Shown here one piece after another: positions 26,815-37,759 of a DNA stretch of 64,000 bases. A model generated the notes under the pieces. The model was not told the origin of the DNA, did no database searches, and saw nothing but the letters and a program-made list of their open reading frames with translations. Position 1 is the stretch's first letter. Every line of letters starts with the position of its first letter. The stretch is from Burkholderia sp. 8Y (lineage in GTDB: Bacteria; Pseudomonadota; Gammaproteobacteria; Burkholderiales; Burkholderiaceae), in the NCBI RefSeq assembly GCF_902506145.1, contig NZ_LR733520.1, positions 1,274,640 to 1,338,639 of the forward strand. Reading direction: 5' to 3'. The position numbers and the translations under genes are program-made.

Positions 26815-27000
26815 GACGCCGCGGATGGCGACATCGAGCATCATCGGGAGCGAAGCGCGGCGCGGTCATAGGCGCGAACCTCCCGCCACCTCTTTCTCAC
26901 GCGACGCCGAACTTCAAGCGCGTCAGTTGCGCTGCTTCGTTCGCAAGCAAACGCGTGGCGTCGCGAATGGCGACATCGAGCGTAATTGGGCCGGGCGCGG
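26815..27000. repeat. Duplicated 3' end of the glycerate kinase gene, about 143 bp apart
   Basis: ATGGCGACATCGAG occurs at 26824 in the gap after the PepSY gene and at 26967 inside the glycerate kinase coding region. The sequence around both is similar: GACGCCGCG before the first and GGCGTCGCGA before the second, with related GC-rich sequence after. The first copy is noncoding and decayed. The second encodes part of the kinase C-terminus. Confidence 0.6.
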
Positions 27001-28042
27001 GCGAGAAGCATCCGCTGAAGTATTCGGAGAGGCGCGGCAGCGCCGCCGGATCGACCGCGCCGGAAAGCAGCGTCGCCGGCACGCCCGCCGCCCGCGCGTG
27101 CTTACAGGCGATGAACGGCGCCTTGCCGTGCAGCGTCTGCACGTCGGAGCGGCCTTCGCCCGTGATAAGCCAGTTCGCGCCTTCCAGCGCGGCATCCAGA
27201 CCGATTTCCCGCGCGACGACTTCCGCGCCGGTTTCGAAGCGCGCGCCCAGCATGTGCAGCGCGAAGCCGAGGCCGCCTGCCGCGCCCGCGCCCGGTTCGT
27301 TTCGTTTTGCGAGGCCCATCGCCGGTTCGATCCGGTCCGCGAAATGGGCGAGGGCGGCATCAACCGTGGCGATCTGCTCCGGCGTCACGCCTTTCTGCGG
27401 CCCGAAGACGGCGGTCGCGCCGTGCTCGCCGGTAAGCGGATTGTCCACGTCCGACATGCCGACGAACTCCGCTTCCTTCACGCGCGGATCGAGCCCCGAC
27501 GCATCGACACGCGCGATCTTCGCCAGCGCCGAGGGCACCGGCTCCAGCTCGTTGCCGTCGGCATCGAAGAGCTTCACGCCGAGCCCGACGAGCAGCCCCG
27601 CGCCGCCGTCGTTCGTGCTGCTGCCGCCAAGCGCGACGAAGAACCGGCGCGCGCCGGAGTCGAGCAGCGCGCGAATCGCCTCGCCCATCCCGAGCGTGCT
27701 GCGTTCCGTGACGGGCACGGCCATGCCGTCCGGGTCCGTGATGCCGACGACCTCCGCCGTCTCGATCATCGCGCTGCCGTCTGCGAGCAGTCCGGTCGCG
27801 GCGTCGCGCCGTGCCGCCGCCGCGCCGCGCACGTTGAGCATGCGGCGCTCGCCGCCAGCCGCGAGCATCGCGTCGAGCGTGCCTTCGCCGCCATCGGCCA
27901 TCGGGCGAATCCGAATCTCCGCGTCGGGCCGAACCCGCCTGATTCCTTCCGCGATGGCGTTCGCGACGCCTTCCGCGGAGAGCGATCCCTTGAACGAATC
28001 GGGCGCGATGACGACGACGGGAGCGGGCGTGGCGTTTGGCAT
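26897..28042 (-). CDS. Glycerate 2-kinase
   Basis: 381 residues of the GarK/GlxK family, which phosphorylates D-glycerate from glyoxylate, glucarate or allantoin breakdown. Family landmarks: APDSFKGSLSA at the N-terminus, PMADGGEGTLDA (about 48-59), LGGSSTNDGGAG (about 138-149), and TGEGRSDVQTLHGKAP (about 291-306), all on the nucleotide or substrate sites in the family. Convergent with the PepSY gene, and its last codons take part in the duplication described at 26815-27000. No glyoxylate genes are adjacent. Confidence 0.9.
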   Translation of the reverse strand: MPNATPAPVVVIAPDSFKGSLSAEGVANAIAEGIRRVRPDAEIRIRPMADGGEGTLDAMLAAGGERRMLNVRGAAAARRDAATGLLADGSAMIETAEVVGITDPDGMAVPVTERSTLGMGEAIRALLDSGARRFFVALGGSSTNDGGAGLLVGLGVKLFDADGNELEPVPSALAKIARVDASGLDPRVKEAEFVGMSDVDNPLTGEHGATAVFGPQKGVTPEQIATVDAALAHFADRIEPAMGLAKRNEPGAGAAGGLGFALHMLGARFETGAEVVAREIGLDAALEGANWLITGEGRSDVQTLHGKAPFIACKHARAAGVPATLLSGAVDPAALPRLSEYFSGCFSPAPGPITLDVAIRDATRLLANEAAQLTRLKFGVA

Positions 28043-28329
28043 GGTGTCTCGAATGTTCTGTTTGAAAAGGGCATCGGAAAGCGGCGGCGGCGCGCCGGCT
28101 TTGCGCAGGATGCCGCCGGACAGGCCGCGCGCCGGATTGGTCGACGACGCGCGGCAAGCTTAGCAGCGCGCCGCGAGCAGCAAAATAGCCCGGATGCGAT
28201 AGCGGGAATTGTGCGCGGGCGCGACCGTCCGGAAAACGGGGATTTACGCCGTATCCGGGCCCTAAATCCGCCAAAACCGCCGAGAAACGCTGCATGCCTG
28301 TTCCCGCGAACAGGGCGGCGCCATTTGTT

Positions 28330-28338
28330 TGCTAAAAT
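28330..28338 (+). promoter_or_regulatory. Extended -10 promoter element upstream of tig
   Basis: TGCTAAAAT matches the extended -10 form (TG, one base, then a TATAAT-like hexamer) and lies about 190 bp before the tig start. No good -35 box is present, as is common for extended -10 promoters. The 484-bp gap between the glycerate kinase and tig otherwise shows no gene. Confidence 0.45.
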
Positions 28339-28526
28339 GCTGGGCTCTGTTGGCTGACTTGCTCGGCGACGGTCCGAGCGTCTTCGGAATGCGCGACAGT
28401 TGCGCTTTCGTGAATCGGGCGTCGCAGCGTGGCGAGCGCCGGCAAGCTCAACGGACCCGCGCCTTTAGAACCGCGGAAGAACCGACCACCGAACGAACAC
28501 CGAATTACTCTAGGACGATTGAAGCC

Positions 28527-29873
28527 ATGGCTAACGTAGTTGAAAACCTCGGCAAGCTCGAACGCCGCCTGACCATTTCCCTGCCGAAAGACTCGATCCA
28601 GAAGGAAGTGGATTCGCGCATCCGTCAGTTGGCCAAGAACGTGCGCATGCCGGGCTTCCGCCCGGGCAAGGTGCCGCTCAAGATGGTGACGCAGCAGTAC
28701 GCCGGCCAGGTCGAGGCCGAAGTGCTGAGCGACAAGGTCGGCAAGGAGTTCTTCGATGTCACGCGCGCCGAAAACCTGCGCGTCGCGGGCCAGCCGAGCT
28801 TCGCGCCGAAGGCCGAGCCGGCTGCCGACGCCTACGCGTTCGACGCGACCTTCGAGGTGTACCCGGAAGTGAAGCTGGGCGACGTCGCCACCGCTGAGAT
28901 CGAGCGCACCGTGACCACCATCTCGGAAGCCGAAGTGGACCGCACGCTCGAAATCCTGCGCAAGCAGCGCGTGCATTTCCACGCGCGCGGCGAAGGCGGC
29001 GAGCACGGCGACGGCGGCGCGGACACGGCGGCGCAAAACGGCGACCGCGTGACGCTCGACTTCGTCGGCAAGCTGGACGGCGTGGAATTCGAAGGCGGCA
29101 GTGCCCAGGACTTCGCGTTCGTGCTGGGCGAAGGCCGCATGCTGCCCGAGTTCGAGCAGGCGGCGACCGGCCTGAAGGTCGGCGAAACGCGCGAATTCGA
29201 CCTGAAGTTCCCCGAGGACTACCACGGCAAGGACGTGGCGGGCAAGACGGCGCAATTCGCGATCACTGTGAAAAAGATCGAATGGCCCCATATGCCCGCA
29301 GTGGACGCGGAATTCGCGAAGTCGCTCGGTATCGAAGACGGCGACCTCACGAAGATGCGTGCCGAGATCAAGGACAACCTGGAACGCGAAGCCAAGCGCC
29401 GCACGCAGCAGATCGTGAAGAATCAGGTCATGGATGCGCTTCTGAAGATTTCGGAGCTGGACGTGCCGAAGGCGCTGATCGAGCAGGACCAGCAGCGTCT
29501 CGTGGAAATGGCCCGTCAGGACCTGCAGCAGCGTGGCGTGCCGAACGCAGCCGACGCGCCGATTCCGGCCGAAATGTTCGCCGAGCAGGCCGAGCGCCGC
29601 GTGAAGCTGGGCCTCGTGCTGGCCGAACTGGTGAAGGCCAACGAACTGCAGGCGAAGCCCGAACAGATCCGCGCTGAAGTGGACGAATTCGCGAAAAGCT
29701 ACGAAGACCCGAAGGAAGTCGTCCGCTGGTATTATTCGAACCAGCAGCGCCTCGCTGAAATGGAAGCGTACGTCGTGGAAAGCAACGTCGTCGAATTCGT
29801 GCTCGGCAAGGCCAAGGTGACCGACAAGGAAGTCAGCTTCGAGGAACTGGCCAGCGCAACGGCGCAAGCCTGA
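28527..29873 (+). CDS. tig: Trigger factor chaperone
   Basis: Ribosome-bound chaperone and prolyl isomerase. 448 residues: ribosome-binding domain with the signature [11 protein letters not shown] (residues about 43-53), FKBP-type domain about 165-250 ([19 protein letters not shown]), and a helical C-terminal chaperone domain. The ATG at 28527 fits the family start [14 protein letters not shown]. It heads the tig-clpP-clpX-lon quality-control block but has its own terminator. Confidence 0.97.
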   Translation: MANVVENLGKLERRLTISLPKDSIQKEVDSRIRQLAKNVRMPGFRPGKVPLKMVTQQYAGQVEAEVLSDKVGKEFFDVTRAENLRVAGQPSFAPKAEPAADAYAFDATFEVYPEVKLGDVATAEIERTVTTISEAEVDRTLEILRKQRVHFHARGEGGEHGDGGADTAAQNGDRVTLDFVGKLDGVEFEGGSAQDFAFVLGEGRMLPEFEQAATGLKVGETREFDLKFPEDYHGKDVAGKTAQFAITVKKIEWPHMPAVDAEFAKSLGIEDGDLTKMRAEIKDNLEREAKRRTQQIVKNQVMDALLKISELDVPKALIEQDQQRLVEMARQDLQQRGVPNAADAPIPAEMFAEQAERRVKLGLVLAELVKANELQAKPEQIRAEVDEFAKSYEDPKEVVRWYYSNQQRLAEMEAYVVESNVVEFVLGKAKVTDKEVSFEELASATAQA

Positions 29874-29887
29874 CGCGGTGGGCAAGG

Positions 29888-29927
29888 GGCGTGCGGGGTC
29901 GTCGATGGCGGCCCGCACGCCTTTTTT
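29888..29927 (+). terminator. Intrinsic terminator after tig
   Basis: GGCGTGCGGG at 29888-29897 pairs with CCCGCACGCC at 29912-29921, followed by TTTTTT. A perfect 10-bp stem. Confidence 0.9.
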
Positions 29928-30009
29928 GCATTAAAGTTGTCCATGCACACGCCGTTCTAATGGATGTTCCTTCGTCGTTCAGTACCCCTATTCCGAACAA
30001 GGAAATTGC

Positions 30010-30663
30010 ATGACCTTTCGCGCTGAATTGCTCGATACGTTGGCGTCCCACGCTCCGCGGGACTTCGAAGCCCAGGCGCTCGGCCTCGTCCCGATGGTCG
30101 TGGAAACGAGCGGCCGTGGCGAACGTGCCTATGACATCTACTCCCGGCTCCTGAAGGAGCGCGTGGTGTTCCTCGTCGGCGAGGTCAACGACCAGTCGGC
30201 GAATCTCGTCGTCGCCCAGTTGCTGTTCCTTGAAAGCGAGAATCCCGACAAGGACATCAGTCTGTACATCAACAGCCCGGGCGGATCGGTTTCGGCCGGC
30301 ATGGCGATCTACGACACCATGCAGTTCGTGAAGCCGGACGTCTCCACGCTGTGCATGGGGCTTGCTGCCAGCATGGGCGCGTTCCTGCTGGCTTCGGGCG
30401 CGAAGGGCAAACGCGTCGCGCTGCCCAACGCCCGCGTGATGATTCACCAGCCGCTCGGCGGCGCACGCGGCCAGGCGTCGGACATCGAAATTCAGGCGCG
30501 GGAAATTCTGTACCTGAAGGAACGTCTCAACCAGTTGCTGTCGCATCACACGGGTCAGCCGGTCGAGCGCATCGCGCGCGACACGGATCGCGACAATTTC
30601 ATGTCGGGCGACGACGCGCAAGCCTACGGCATCGTCGACCAGGTGCTGCACAAGCGTCCCTGA
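30010..30663 (+). CDS. clpP: ATP-dependent Clp protease proteolytic subunit
   Basis: Serine protease that forms the 14-mer chamber used by ClpX and ClpA. 217 residues with the catalytic triad by family alignment at Ser121 ([11 protein letters not shown]), His146 ([11 protein letters not shown]) and Asp195. An N-terminal propeptide is likely, as in E. coli. clpX, its unfoldase, follows after 172 bp. Confidence 0.97.
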   Translation: MTFRAELLDTLASHAPRDFEAQALGLVPMVVETSGRGERAYDIYSRLLKERVVFLVGEVNDQSANLVVAQLLFLESENPDKDISLYINSPGGSVSAGMAIYDTMQFVKPDVSTLCMGLAASMGAFLLASGAKGKRVALPNARVMIHQPLGGARGQASDIEIQAREILYLKERLNQLLSHHTGQPVERIARDTDRDNFMSGDDAQAYGIVDQVLHKRP

Positions 30664-30835
30664 AGGCGTCCGGAGCGGCGCCGCACCGGCTCTTTGAAAC
30701 GAAAGCCGGGCAATGCGGATGGCGCATGCGGCGCAACGCCAAAACGCCCTTCGTGGCAGGCGCGCAGGCCTGAATCTGCGTGGCCGGATCGAAGGGCGTA
30801 TCATGTAACAAGAGTGTCCGGAGGCTTACACACTT

Positions 30836-32107
30836 ATGGCGGACAAAAAAAGTTCCAGCAGCGAGAAGCTGCTGTACTGCTCGTTCTGCGGAAAGAGCCA
30901 GCATGAGGTGAAGAAGCTCATTGCCGGCCCGTCGGTGTTCATCTGCGATGAATGTATCGATCTGTGCAACGAGATCATTCGCGATGAAGCGGCCGGCGCG
31001 GCGGAAGAGGCTGGGCTGACCAAGTCCGACCTGCCAAGCCCGCAGGAAATCAGCGACATCCTGAATCAGTACGTCATCGGCCAGGAACGCGCGAAGAAAA
31101 TTCTCGCGGTGGCCGTCTACAACCATTACAAGCGGCTCAAGCACCTCGACAAGAAAGACGACATCGAGCTGTCGAAGAGCAACATCCTGCTGATCGGGCC
31201 GACCGGCTCGGGCAAGACGCTGCTCGCGCAGACGCTCGCCCGCATGCTGAACGTGCCGTTCGTGATCGCGGACGCCACCACGCTCACCGAAGCGGGTTAT
31301 GTCGGCGAAGACGTCGAGAACATCATTCAGAAGCTGCTGCAGAACTGCAACTACGAAGTCGACAAGGCGCAGCGCGGCATCGTCTATATCGATGAAATCG
31401 ACAAGATCAGCCGCAAGTCGGACAACCCGTCCATCACGCGCGACGTGTCGGGCGAGGGCGTGCAGCAGGCGCTGCTGAAGCTGGTCGAAGGCACGATGGC
31501 ATCGGTGCCGCCGCAGGGCGGGCGCAAGCATCCGAACCAGGACTTCATCCAGGTCGACACGACCAACATCCTGTTTATCTGCGGCGGCGCGTTCGACGGT
31601 CTGGAGAAGGTCATTACGGACCGCACGGAAAAGACCGGCATCGGTTTCGGCGCGAGCGTGAAGAGCAAGCAAGATCGCGACGCGGGCGAAGTGCTGCGCG
31701 AAGTCGAGCCGGAAGATCTGATCAAGTTTGGCCTGATTCCGGAACTGATCGGCCGCCTGCCCGTCGTGGCGACGCTCGGCAAGCTGGACGAAGCCGCGCT
31801 CGTGAAGATTCTGATCGAGCCGAAGAACGCGCTGGTGAAGCAGTATCACAAGCTCTTCGCCATGGAGCGCGTGGAACTGGAGATTCGTCCCGCCGCGCTT
31901 CAGGCCATCGCGCAGAAAGCGATTCGCCGCAAGACCGGCGCGCGCGGGCTTCGCTCGATTCTGGAACAGGCGTTGCTCGACGTGATGTACGAACTGCCGA
32001 CGATGAAGGGCGTCTCCAAGGTGATCGTCGATGACAACACCATCGACGGCGACGGCAAGCCGTTGCTCATCTATGAAGACGCGCCGAAAGTAGCAGGATC
32101 GAATTAA
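30836..32107 (+). CDS. clpX: ATP-dependent Clp unfoldase
   Basis: Hexameric AAA+ unfoldase that feeds ssrA-tagged and other substrates into ClpP. 423 residues. N-terminal zinc domain with four cysteines (YCSFCGK and [10 protein letters not shown], residues about 14-42), Walker [12 protein letters not shown] (about 121-131), Walker [10 protein letters not shown], and IGF-like ClpP loop GIGFGASV. A hairpin terminator follows. Confidence 0.97.
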   Translation: MADKKSSSSEKLLYCSFCGKSQHEVKKLIAGPSVFICDECIDLCNEIIRDEAAGAAEEAGLTKSDLPSPQEISDILNQYVIGQERAKKILAVAVYNHYKRLKHLDKKDDIELSKSNILLIGPTGSGKTLLAQTLARMLNVPFVIADATTLTEAGYVGEDVENIIQKLLQNCNYEVDKAQRGIVYIDEIDKISRKSDNPSITRDVSGEGVQQALLKLVEGTMASVPPQGGRKHPNQDFIQVDTTNILFICGGAFDGLEKVITDRTEKTGIGFGASVKSKQDRDAGEVLREVEPEDLIKFGLIPELIGRLPVVATLGKLDEAALVKILIEPKNALVKQYHKLFAMERVELEIRPAALQAIAQKAIRRKTGARGLRSILEQALLDVMYELPTMKGVSKVIVDDNTIDGDGKPLLIYEDAPKVAGSN

Positions 32108-32128
32108 ATCGGGCTGTGTGTCGGCGAG

Positions 32129-32170
32129 AGGCCGTTCATGGCAACGTGAACGGCCTTTGTTTTTATTTTT
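32129..32170 (+). terminator. Intrinsic terminator after clpX
   Basis: AGGCCGTTCA (32129-32138) pairs perfectly with TGAACGGCCT (32147-32156), followed by a T-rich tail TTGTTTTTATTTTT. Confidence 0.9.
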
Positions 32171-32294
32171 CGGTTTATCTTGTGGACGTTACTGACGAAC
32201 TTGGACTACCGACTTTTCCCTTCCGATAAAGGCTTGCAATAGCTCTTAACGGCCTTACTTACGAACGAACCGATTCCATTAATGGGGAAATGAA

Positions 32295-34718
32295 ATGTCA
32301 GGAACCCAACTCCTCCCGCAGGAACGCATCACGCTGCCGCTGCTCCCGCTGCGCGACGTGGTCGTGTTCCCGCACATGGTGATTCCGCTCTTCGTTGGGC
32401 GGCCCAAGTCGATCAAGGCACTCGAAGCCGCGATGGAAGGCGGCAAGCACATCATGCTCGTCGCCCAGAAAACGGCGGCGAAGGACGAGCCGACCGAAAA
32501 AGACATGTACGAAGTGGGATGTGTCGCCAACATCCTGCAAATGCTGAAGCTGCCGGACGGCACCGTGAAGGTGCTCGTCGAAGGCTTGCAGCGCGCGAAA
32601 ACGCTCTCCATCGAAGAGCAGGAAACCCAGTTCTCGTGCGACGTGATGCCGCTCGAACCGGACCACGCCGACAGCGCCGAGACGGAAGCCCTGCGCCGCG
32701 CGATCGTCTCGCAGTTCGATCAGTACGTGAAGCTCAACAAGAAGATTCCGCCTGAGATCCTGACCTCGCTGTCGGGCATCGACGAGGCGGGTCGCCTGGC
32801 GGACACCATCGCCGCGCATCTGCCGCTCAAGCTCGACCAGAAGCAGCACATTCTTGAGATGTTCCCGGTCATCGAGCGGCTGGAGCACCTGCTCGCCCAG
32901 CTCGAAGCGGAAATCGACATTCTTCAGGTCGAGAAGCGCATCCGTGGGCGCGTCAAGCGTCAGATGGAAAAGAGCCAGCGCGAGTATTACCTGAACGAAC
33001 AGGTCAAGGCCATCCAGAAGGAACTGGGCGAAGGCGAAGAGGGCGCGGATCTCGAAGAACTCGAGAAGCGCATCGCCGCCGCGCGCATGCCGAAGGAAGC
33101 CAAGAAGAAGGCCGACGCCGAGCTTAAGAAGCTGAAGCTGATGTCGCCGATGTCGGCGGAAGCGACCGTCGTGCGCAATTACATCGACACGCTGATCGGC
33201 TTGCCGTGGCGCAAGAAGAGCAAGGTCAACAACGACCTCTCGAACGCGGAACGCGTGCTGGATGAAGACCACTTCGGCCTCGAAAAGGTCAAGGAGCGCA
33301 TTCTCGAATATCTCGCGGTTCAGCAACGCGTCGAGAAGGTGAAGGCGCCGATCCTGTGCCTCGTCGGGCCTCCGGGCGTCGGCAAGACCTCGCTCGGGCA
33401 GTCCATCGCCCGCGCGACGAACCGCAAGTTCGTGCGTATGGCGCTGGGCGGCGTGCATGACGAGTCCGAGATTCGCGGCCACCGTCGCACGTATATCGGC
33501 TCCATGCCGGGCAAGATCCTGCAAAGCCTGGCGAAAGTCGGCGTGCGCAATCCGCTCTTTTTGCTCGATGAAGTCGACAAGATGGGCATGGATTTCCGCG
33601 GCGATCCGGCCTCCGCGCTGCTCGAAGTGCTCGACCCGGAACAGAACCACACGTTCGCTGACCACTACATCGAAGTGGACTTCGACCTGTCGGACGTGAT
33701 GTTCGTCGCGACGTCCAATTCGCTGAACATTCCGCCGCCGCTGCTCGACCGGATGGAAGTGATTCGCCTGTCGGGTTACACCGAGGACGAGAAGGTCAGC
33801 ATCGCGCAGCGTTACCTGTTGCCGAAGCAAAAGCGCAATAACGGCCTGAAGGAAGGCGAGATCGACGTGGCGGAGCAAGCCATTCGCGACATCATTCGCT
33901 ACTACACGCGGGAAGCGGGCGTGCGTTCGCTCGAGCGTGAAGTGTCGAAGATCTGCCGCAAGGTCGTGAAGATGCTGCTGCTGAAGAAGGCGGAAGGCGC
34001 GGTGAAGGTCGACGGTTCCAACCTCGACACGTTCCTCGGCGTGCGCAAGTACGACTTCGGTCTTGCCGCGAAGGAAAACCAGATCGGTCAGGTGACGGGA
34101 CTCGCGTGGACGGAAGTCGGCGGCGATCTGCTCACGATCGAAGCGGCGGTCATGCCGGGCAAGGGCGGCGTGATCCGCACGGGTTCGCTCGGCGACGTGA
34201 TGAAGGAATCCGTCGAGGCGGCGCGCTCGGTTGTGCGGTCGCGTTCGCGGCGTCTGGGCATCACGGATGAGTCGTTCGAGAAGAAGGACATTCACATCCA
34301 CGTGCCCGAAGGCGCCACACCGAAGGACGGTCCGTCCGCCGGTATCGCGATGACGACGGCGCTCGTGTCCGTGCTGACCGGCATCCCGGTGCGCGCGGAC
34401 GTGGCGATGACCGGCGAAATCACGCTGCGCGGCGAAGTGCTGCCGATCGGCGGGTTGAAGGAGAAGCTGCTGGCGGCGCATCGCGGCGGCATCAAGCTCG
34501 TGCTGATCCCGGAGGAAAACACGAAGGATCTGGCCGACATTCCCGACAACGTGAAGAACGCCATCGAGATCGTGCCGGTACGCTGGATCGATCGCGTGCT
34601 GGAACTGGCGCTGGAACGTCTGCCGGAGCCGTTGCCGGAAGAGGAAGCGAAAGCAACTCCGGTCGCGGCGGAAGCGCAGAAAGACCAGCCCGCCACGGGC
34701 GACGTCGTGAAGCACTGA
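32295..34718 (+). CDS. lon: ATP-dependent protease Lon
   Basis: Homohexameric protease for misfolded and short-lived regulatory proteins. 807 residues: LonN domain ([19 protein letters not shown] at the start), a coiled-coil middle part, AAA+ module with [11 protein letters not shown] (about 356-366), and a C-terminal protease domain with catalytic Ser681 in [11 protein letters not shown] and a Lys about 43 residues later in [14 protein letters not shown]. The LonA type. It has its own upstream terminator (after clpX) and downstream terminator, so it is probably a single-gene unit. Confidence 0.97.
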   Translation: MSGTQLLPQERITLPLLPLRDVVVFPHMVIPLFVGRPKSIKALEAAMEGGKHIMLVAQKTAAKDEPTEKDMYEVGCVANILQMLKLPDGTVKVLVEGLQRAKTLSIEEQETQFSCDVMPLEPDHADSAETEALRRAIVSQFDQYVKLNKKIPPEILTSLSGIDEAGRLADTIAAHLPLKLDQKQHILEMFPVIERLEHLLAQLEAEIDILQVEKRIRGRVKRQMEKSQREYYLNEQVKAIQKELGEGEEGADLEELEKRIAAARMPKEAKKKADAELKKLKLMSPMSAEATVVRNYIDTLIGLPWRKKSKVNNDLSNAERVLDEDHFGLEKVKERILEYLAVQQRVEKVKAPILCLVGPPGVGKTSLGQSIARATNRKFVRMALGGVHDESEIRGHRRTYIGSMPGKILQSLAKVGVRNPLFLLDEVDKMGMDFRGDPASALLEVLDPEQNHTFADHYIEVDFDLSDVMFVATSNSLNIPPPLLDRMEVIRLSGYTEDEKVSIAQRYLLPKQKRNNGLKEGEIDVAEQAIRDIIRYYTREAGVRSLEREVSKICRKVVKMLLLKKAEGAVKVDGSNLDTFLGVRKYDFGLAAKENQIGQVTGLAWTEVGGDLLTIEAAVMPGKGGVIRTGSLGDVMKESVEAARSVVRSRSRRLGITDESFEKKDIHIHVPEGATPKDGPSAGIAMTTALVSVLTGIPVRADVAMTGEITLRGEVLPIGGLKEKLLAAHRGGIKLVLIPEENTKDLADIPDNVKNAIEIVPVRWIDRVLELALERLPEPLPEEEAKATPVAAEAQKDQPATGDVVKH

Positions 34719-34740
34719 CGCGTTTCAAGGCATAAAAGGA

Positions 34741-34771
34741 AAACCCGCGGCTTAGTCCGCGGGTTTTTTTT
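34741..34771 (+). terminator. Intrinsic terminator after lon
   Basis: AAACCCGCGG (34741-34750) pairs with CCGCGGGTTT (34757-34766) and continues into a T-run. Confidence 0.92.
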
Positions 34772-34944
34772 CGACGGCCACTTCTAAATTGCCTCGGAAC
34801 GGCGCCGGATCAGGCGCAACCCTCGTTGACATGGCGGTTTCGGCTGCGTTTAATGGCCGCGCATCGACTTGAGTGCGATGCGGTTCGCCACCTGCGAACG
34901 GGAAGCATCGATTACAACGTGCCAACACGGATTCGGGGAACACA

Positions 34945-35217
34945 ATGAACAAGACGGAATTGATCGACCATATCGCGCAGCAAGCCGATATTTCCAAGAC
35001 TGCAGCCGCACGGGCGCTCGAAGCCGTGATCGGCGGCGTGCGCGCGACGCTCGAAAAGGGCGATTCGGTGACGCTCGTCGGCTTCGGGACGTTCGCGGTG
35101 GGCGAGCGCATCGCCCGCACGGGCCGCGATCCGCGCACGGGCGCGGCGATCACCATCGAAGCGGCAAAAATTCCCAAGTTCCGTGCTGGCAAAGCCCTGA
35201 AGGATGCGCTAAACTAG
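34945..35217 (+). CDS. hupB: DNA-binding protein HU-beta
   Basis: Small histone-like protein of 90 residues that bends and compacts DNA. It starts [14 protein letters not shown], has the family core [20 protein letters not shown] and the minor-groove arm region [19 protein letters not shown]. Its place after lon is the same as in many proteobacteria. A frame open 72 bp upstream has no family sequence, so the ATG at 34945 is the start. Confidence 0.96.
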   Translation: MNKTELIDHIAQQADISKTAAARALEAVIGGVRATLEKGDSVTLVGFGTFAVGERIARTGRDPRTGAAITIEAAKIPKFRAGKALKDALN

Positions 35218-35270
35218 CGGACTCGCTGGGAACGGTGCATCACCGGCTCCGCTGCTTCAGGCAGGGATTC

Positions 35271-35346
35271 GGGTGCTTAGCTCAGTTGGTAGAGCGGCGC
35301 CCTTACAAGGCGTAGGTCGGGAGTTCGAGCCTCTCAGCACCCACCA
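35271..35346 (+). tRNA. tRNA-Val (UAC)
   Basis: 76 nt including the encoded CCA. Acceptor GGGTGCT pairs with AGCACCC. Anticodon loop CTTACAA gives anticodon TAC. T arm contains GTTCGAGCC. Confidence 0.97.
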
Positions 35347-35383
35347 CTTCCAGCGGCGTCATGCAGTAATCCAGCAGCATCTT

Positions 35384-35460
35384 GGAGCGGTAGTTCAGTT
35401 GGTTAGAATACCGGCCTGTCACGCCGGGGGTCGCGGGTTCGAGTCCCGTCCGCTCCGCCA
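35384..35460 (+). tRNA. tRNA-Asp (GUC)
   Basis: 77 nt including CCA. Acceptor GGAGCGG pairs with CCGCTCC. Anticodon GTC in CCTGTCACG. It lies 37 bp after tRNA-Val, so the two are one transcript, possibly with hupB. Confidence 0.97.
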
Positions 35461-35472
35461 AGAACAATTGAG

Positions 35473-35510
35473 AATCCCGTAAGCTTCGCGGCTTGCGGGA
35501 TTTTTGTTTT
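35473..35510 (+). terminator. Intrinsic terminator after the tRNA pair
   Basis: AATCCCGTAAGC (35473-35484) pairs with GCTTGCGGGATT (35491-35502), one G-T pair, followed by TTTGTTTTT. Confidence 0.88.
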
Positions 35511-35712
35511 TGGCGTCGTTCATTAAGTGTCCTTAGTATTGCAGGCAATGCAACGATCCGCTCGACGATAAGTACAGCGCGTCTCGGGTAATCTCGAAGC
35601 CGTCACCGAAGCCCCCGGCCGCATCAAAAAGCGCAAAACGCCGTCGGCTTTCGCCTTTTCCCCTCCCGCTGTTGTAATATCGAGCGTTTTGTCTATCCAC
35701 GCAGCGCAACGC

Positions 35713-37638
35713 ATGCTCGACTTCTTTCGCAACCACCAGCGCCTGATGATGGCCCTGTTGATCCTCATCATCGTGCCCGGACTGGGTATCGTCGGGATCC
35801 AGGGCTTCAGCAACTTTTTCGACGAAAGCGCGTACGTCGCCAGCGTGAATGGTCACAAGATCACGCGTGCCGAGTACGAGAGCGCCTTCAGGCAGCAGGT
35901 CGACCGCGCCCGCGCCATGCTCGGCGCGCAGTTCGATCCCAAGATGTTCGATTCGCCCGAGACGCGCAGCGCGATGGTCAACAGCCTCGTGCAGCAGCGC
36001 GCGATGGCCGACGAAACGCAGCGCCTGCACCTCACGGCCTCCGACGACGCCGTGCGCCGCGCGCTCTTGTCCGATCCCGGCATCGCGTCGCTGCGCAAGC
36101 CGGACGGCACGATCGACCTCGACCGTTACAAGCAGCTTCTCGCGATGCAGGGCATGACGCCCGCGCAATACGACGAACGCATGCGCTACACGATCGCCAA
36201 CGACCAGATTCCGTCGAGCATCCAGCAGAGCGCGTTCACGTCGAAATCGCTCGCGCAGAACCTGACGGAACTGGCCGAGCAGCGCCGCTCCGTGCAGGGC
36301 CTGGCGCTGCGCACCGCGGACTTCACGGCGAAGGTGCAGCCGACGGACGCGCAACTGCACGCCTACTACGACGCGCATCGCAATGAATTCGCGACGCCCG
36401 AGACCGCGACGATCCAGTATCTCGTGCTGTCGCCGGCCACGCTCGCGGCCGCGTCGAAGCCGAGCGACGCCGATCTCAAGAAGTTCTACGACGACAACAT
36501 CCAGCGTTACCGCACGCAGGGCGAAGTGCGCGCGAGCCACATCCTGACCAACGCGCCGAAGGACGCCAGCGCCGCTGACAAGGCCAAAGCCAGGCAGAAA
36601 GCCGAAGCCGTGCTGGCGCAAGTCAAGGCGCACCCGGACCAGTTCGCGGAAATCGCGAAGAAGAATTCGGATGATCAGGGCTCGTCGGAAAAGGGCGGCG
36701 ATCTCGGTTACTTCGCGCCCGGCCAGATCGCGGGCGGCAAGGCATTCGACGACGCCGCCTTCAGCCTGAAGAAGGGCGAGGTAAGCAACATCGTCGAGTC
36801 GGACTTCGGCTATCACATCATTCAGGCGACAGATGTCAAGCCGGCCGTCACGAAGCCGTTCGATCAGGTGAAGGACGCCGTCGCGAAGGACTACGCGGCG
36901 CAGCAGGGCTCGAAGGGCTTCGCGGACAGTGCGCAAGGCTTCACCGATCTCGTCTATGAGAAAGAGAAGTCGCTGCAACCGGCTGCCGACAAGTACAAGC
37001 TGACCATTCAGACGGCCACGGTCGGGCCGAAGCCGAATCCGCAGTTGCCGCCCGACAATCCGCTCAACAACGCGAAGTTCCTCGCGGCCGTGTTCGCGCC
37101 GGATTCGGTGAAGCAGCACTACAACACGCAGGCGGTCGATGCCGGCAACAATACGCTGATCGCGGCTCGCGTGACCGACTACAAGGCGCCCACCGTGCCC
37201 GCGTTCGACGCCGTCAAGGATGCCGTGCGGACGAAGGTTGTCGCAGAGCAGGCTGCGGCGCTCGCGCACAAGGAAGGCGAGGCGAAGCTTGCTGAGTTGC
37301 AGAAGTCGAAGTCGGCGGAAGGCTTCACGTCGGCAATCACCGTGTCGCGTAACGACGCGCAAGGCTTGCCGCCCACTGCGCTCGCCGCGATCTTCAAGGC
37401 AGATGCATCGAAACTGCCGGCGTATGTCGGCGTCGATCTGGGCGCGGACGGTTACGCGATCTACCGCGTGAATGGAATCGAGAAGGCCGCGCCTGCCGCA
37501 GCGGACCGCCTCGCGGGCGCGCAGCAGCAGATCGCGCAAGTGTATGGGCAGGCCGAGATGGAAGCCTATATCGACTCCCTCAAGGCGCGTTCGAAGGTCA
37601 AACTCAGCGCGGCGCCTGCGCCGTCGGCCAACGAATAA
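35713..37638 (+). CDS. ppiD: Periplasmic folding chaperone / prolyl isomerase PpiD
   Basis: Inner-membrane-anchored chaperone at the exit of the Sec translocon. 641 residues with one N-terminal membrane helix (MMALLILIIVPGLGIVGI, about 11-28), a SurA-like N-domain, and a parvulin domain near residues 270-365 (VRASHILTN, GGDLGYFAPGQI, VESDFGYHIIQ). The start at 35713 (MLDFFRNHQR) matches homologues; a TTG eight codons upstream is unlikely. Located directly after the hupB and tRNA genes, as in related genomes. Confidence 0.94.
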   Translation: MLDFFRNHQRLMMALLILIIVPGLGIVGIQGFSNFFDESAYVASVNGHKITRAEYESAFRQQVDRARAMLGAQFDPKMFDSPETRSAMVNSLVQQRAMADETQRLHLTASDDAVRRALLSDPGIASLRKPDGTIDLDRYKQLLAMQGMTPAQYDERMRYTIANDQIPSSIQQSAFTSKSLAQNLTELAEQRRSVQGLALRTADFTAKVQPTDAQLHAYYDAHRNEFATPETATIQYLVLSPATLAAASKPSDADLKKFYDDNIQRYRTQGEVRASHILTNAPKDASAADKAKARQKAEAVLAQVKAHPDQFAEIAKKNSDDQGSSEKGGDLGYFAPGQIAGGKAFDDAAFSLKKGEVSNIVESDFGYHIIQATDVKPAVTKPFDQVKDAVAKDYAAQQGSKGFADSAQGFTDLVYEKEKSLQPAADKYKLTIQTATVGPKPNPQLPPDNPLNNAKFLAAVFAPDSVKQHYNTQAVDAGNNTLIAARVTDYKAPTVPAFDAVKDAVRTKVVAEQAAALAHKEGEAKLAELQKSKSAEGFTSAITVSRNDAQGLPPTALAAIFKADASKLPAYVGVDLGADGYAIYRVNGIEKAAPAAADRLAGAQQQIAQVYGQAEMEAYIDSLKARSKVKLSAAPAPSANE

Positions 37639-37661
37639 GCAACATAGCGCGTCGATAACGA

Positions 37662-37700
37662 AAAGCCCCCGCGTCCGAAAGGAGCGGGGGCTTTGTTTTG
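37662..37700. terminator. Bidirectional terminator between ppiD and the lipoprotein gene
   Basis: AAAGCCCCCGC (37662-37672) pairs with GCGGGGGCTTT (37684-37694), flanked by T-rich sequence on the plus side and an A-rich stretch that gives a T-run on the minus side. Confidence 0.88.
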
Positions 37701-37759
37701 GCACAATCCTGCATTCAGCTCTCTGCGATGTCTCGGCACATCGCTGGGCGAAAGCGCAA

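Noticed and set aside
32171..32294. Sigma-32 heat-shock promoter for lon
   Set aside because: A CTTG-type -35 can be found but no matching CCCCAT -10 at correct spacing.
32298..34715. 805-codon open frame opposite lon
   Set aside because: Antisense shadow; composition is unlike a protein and lon is complete.
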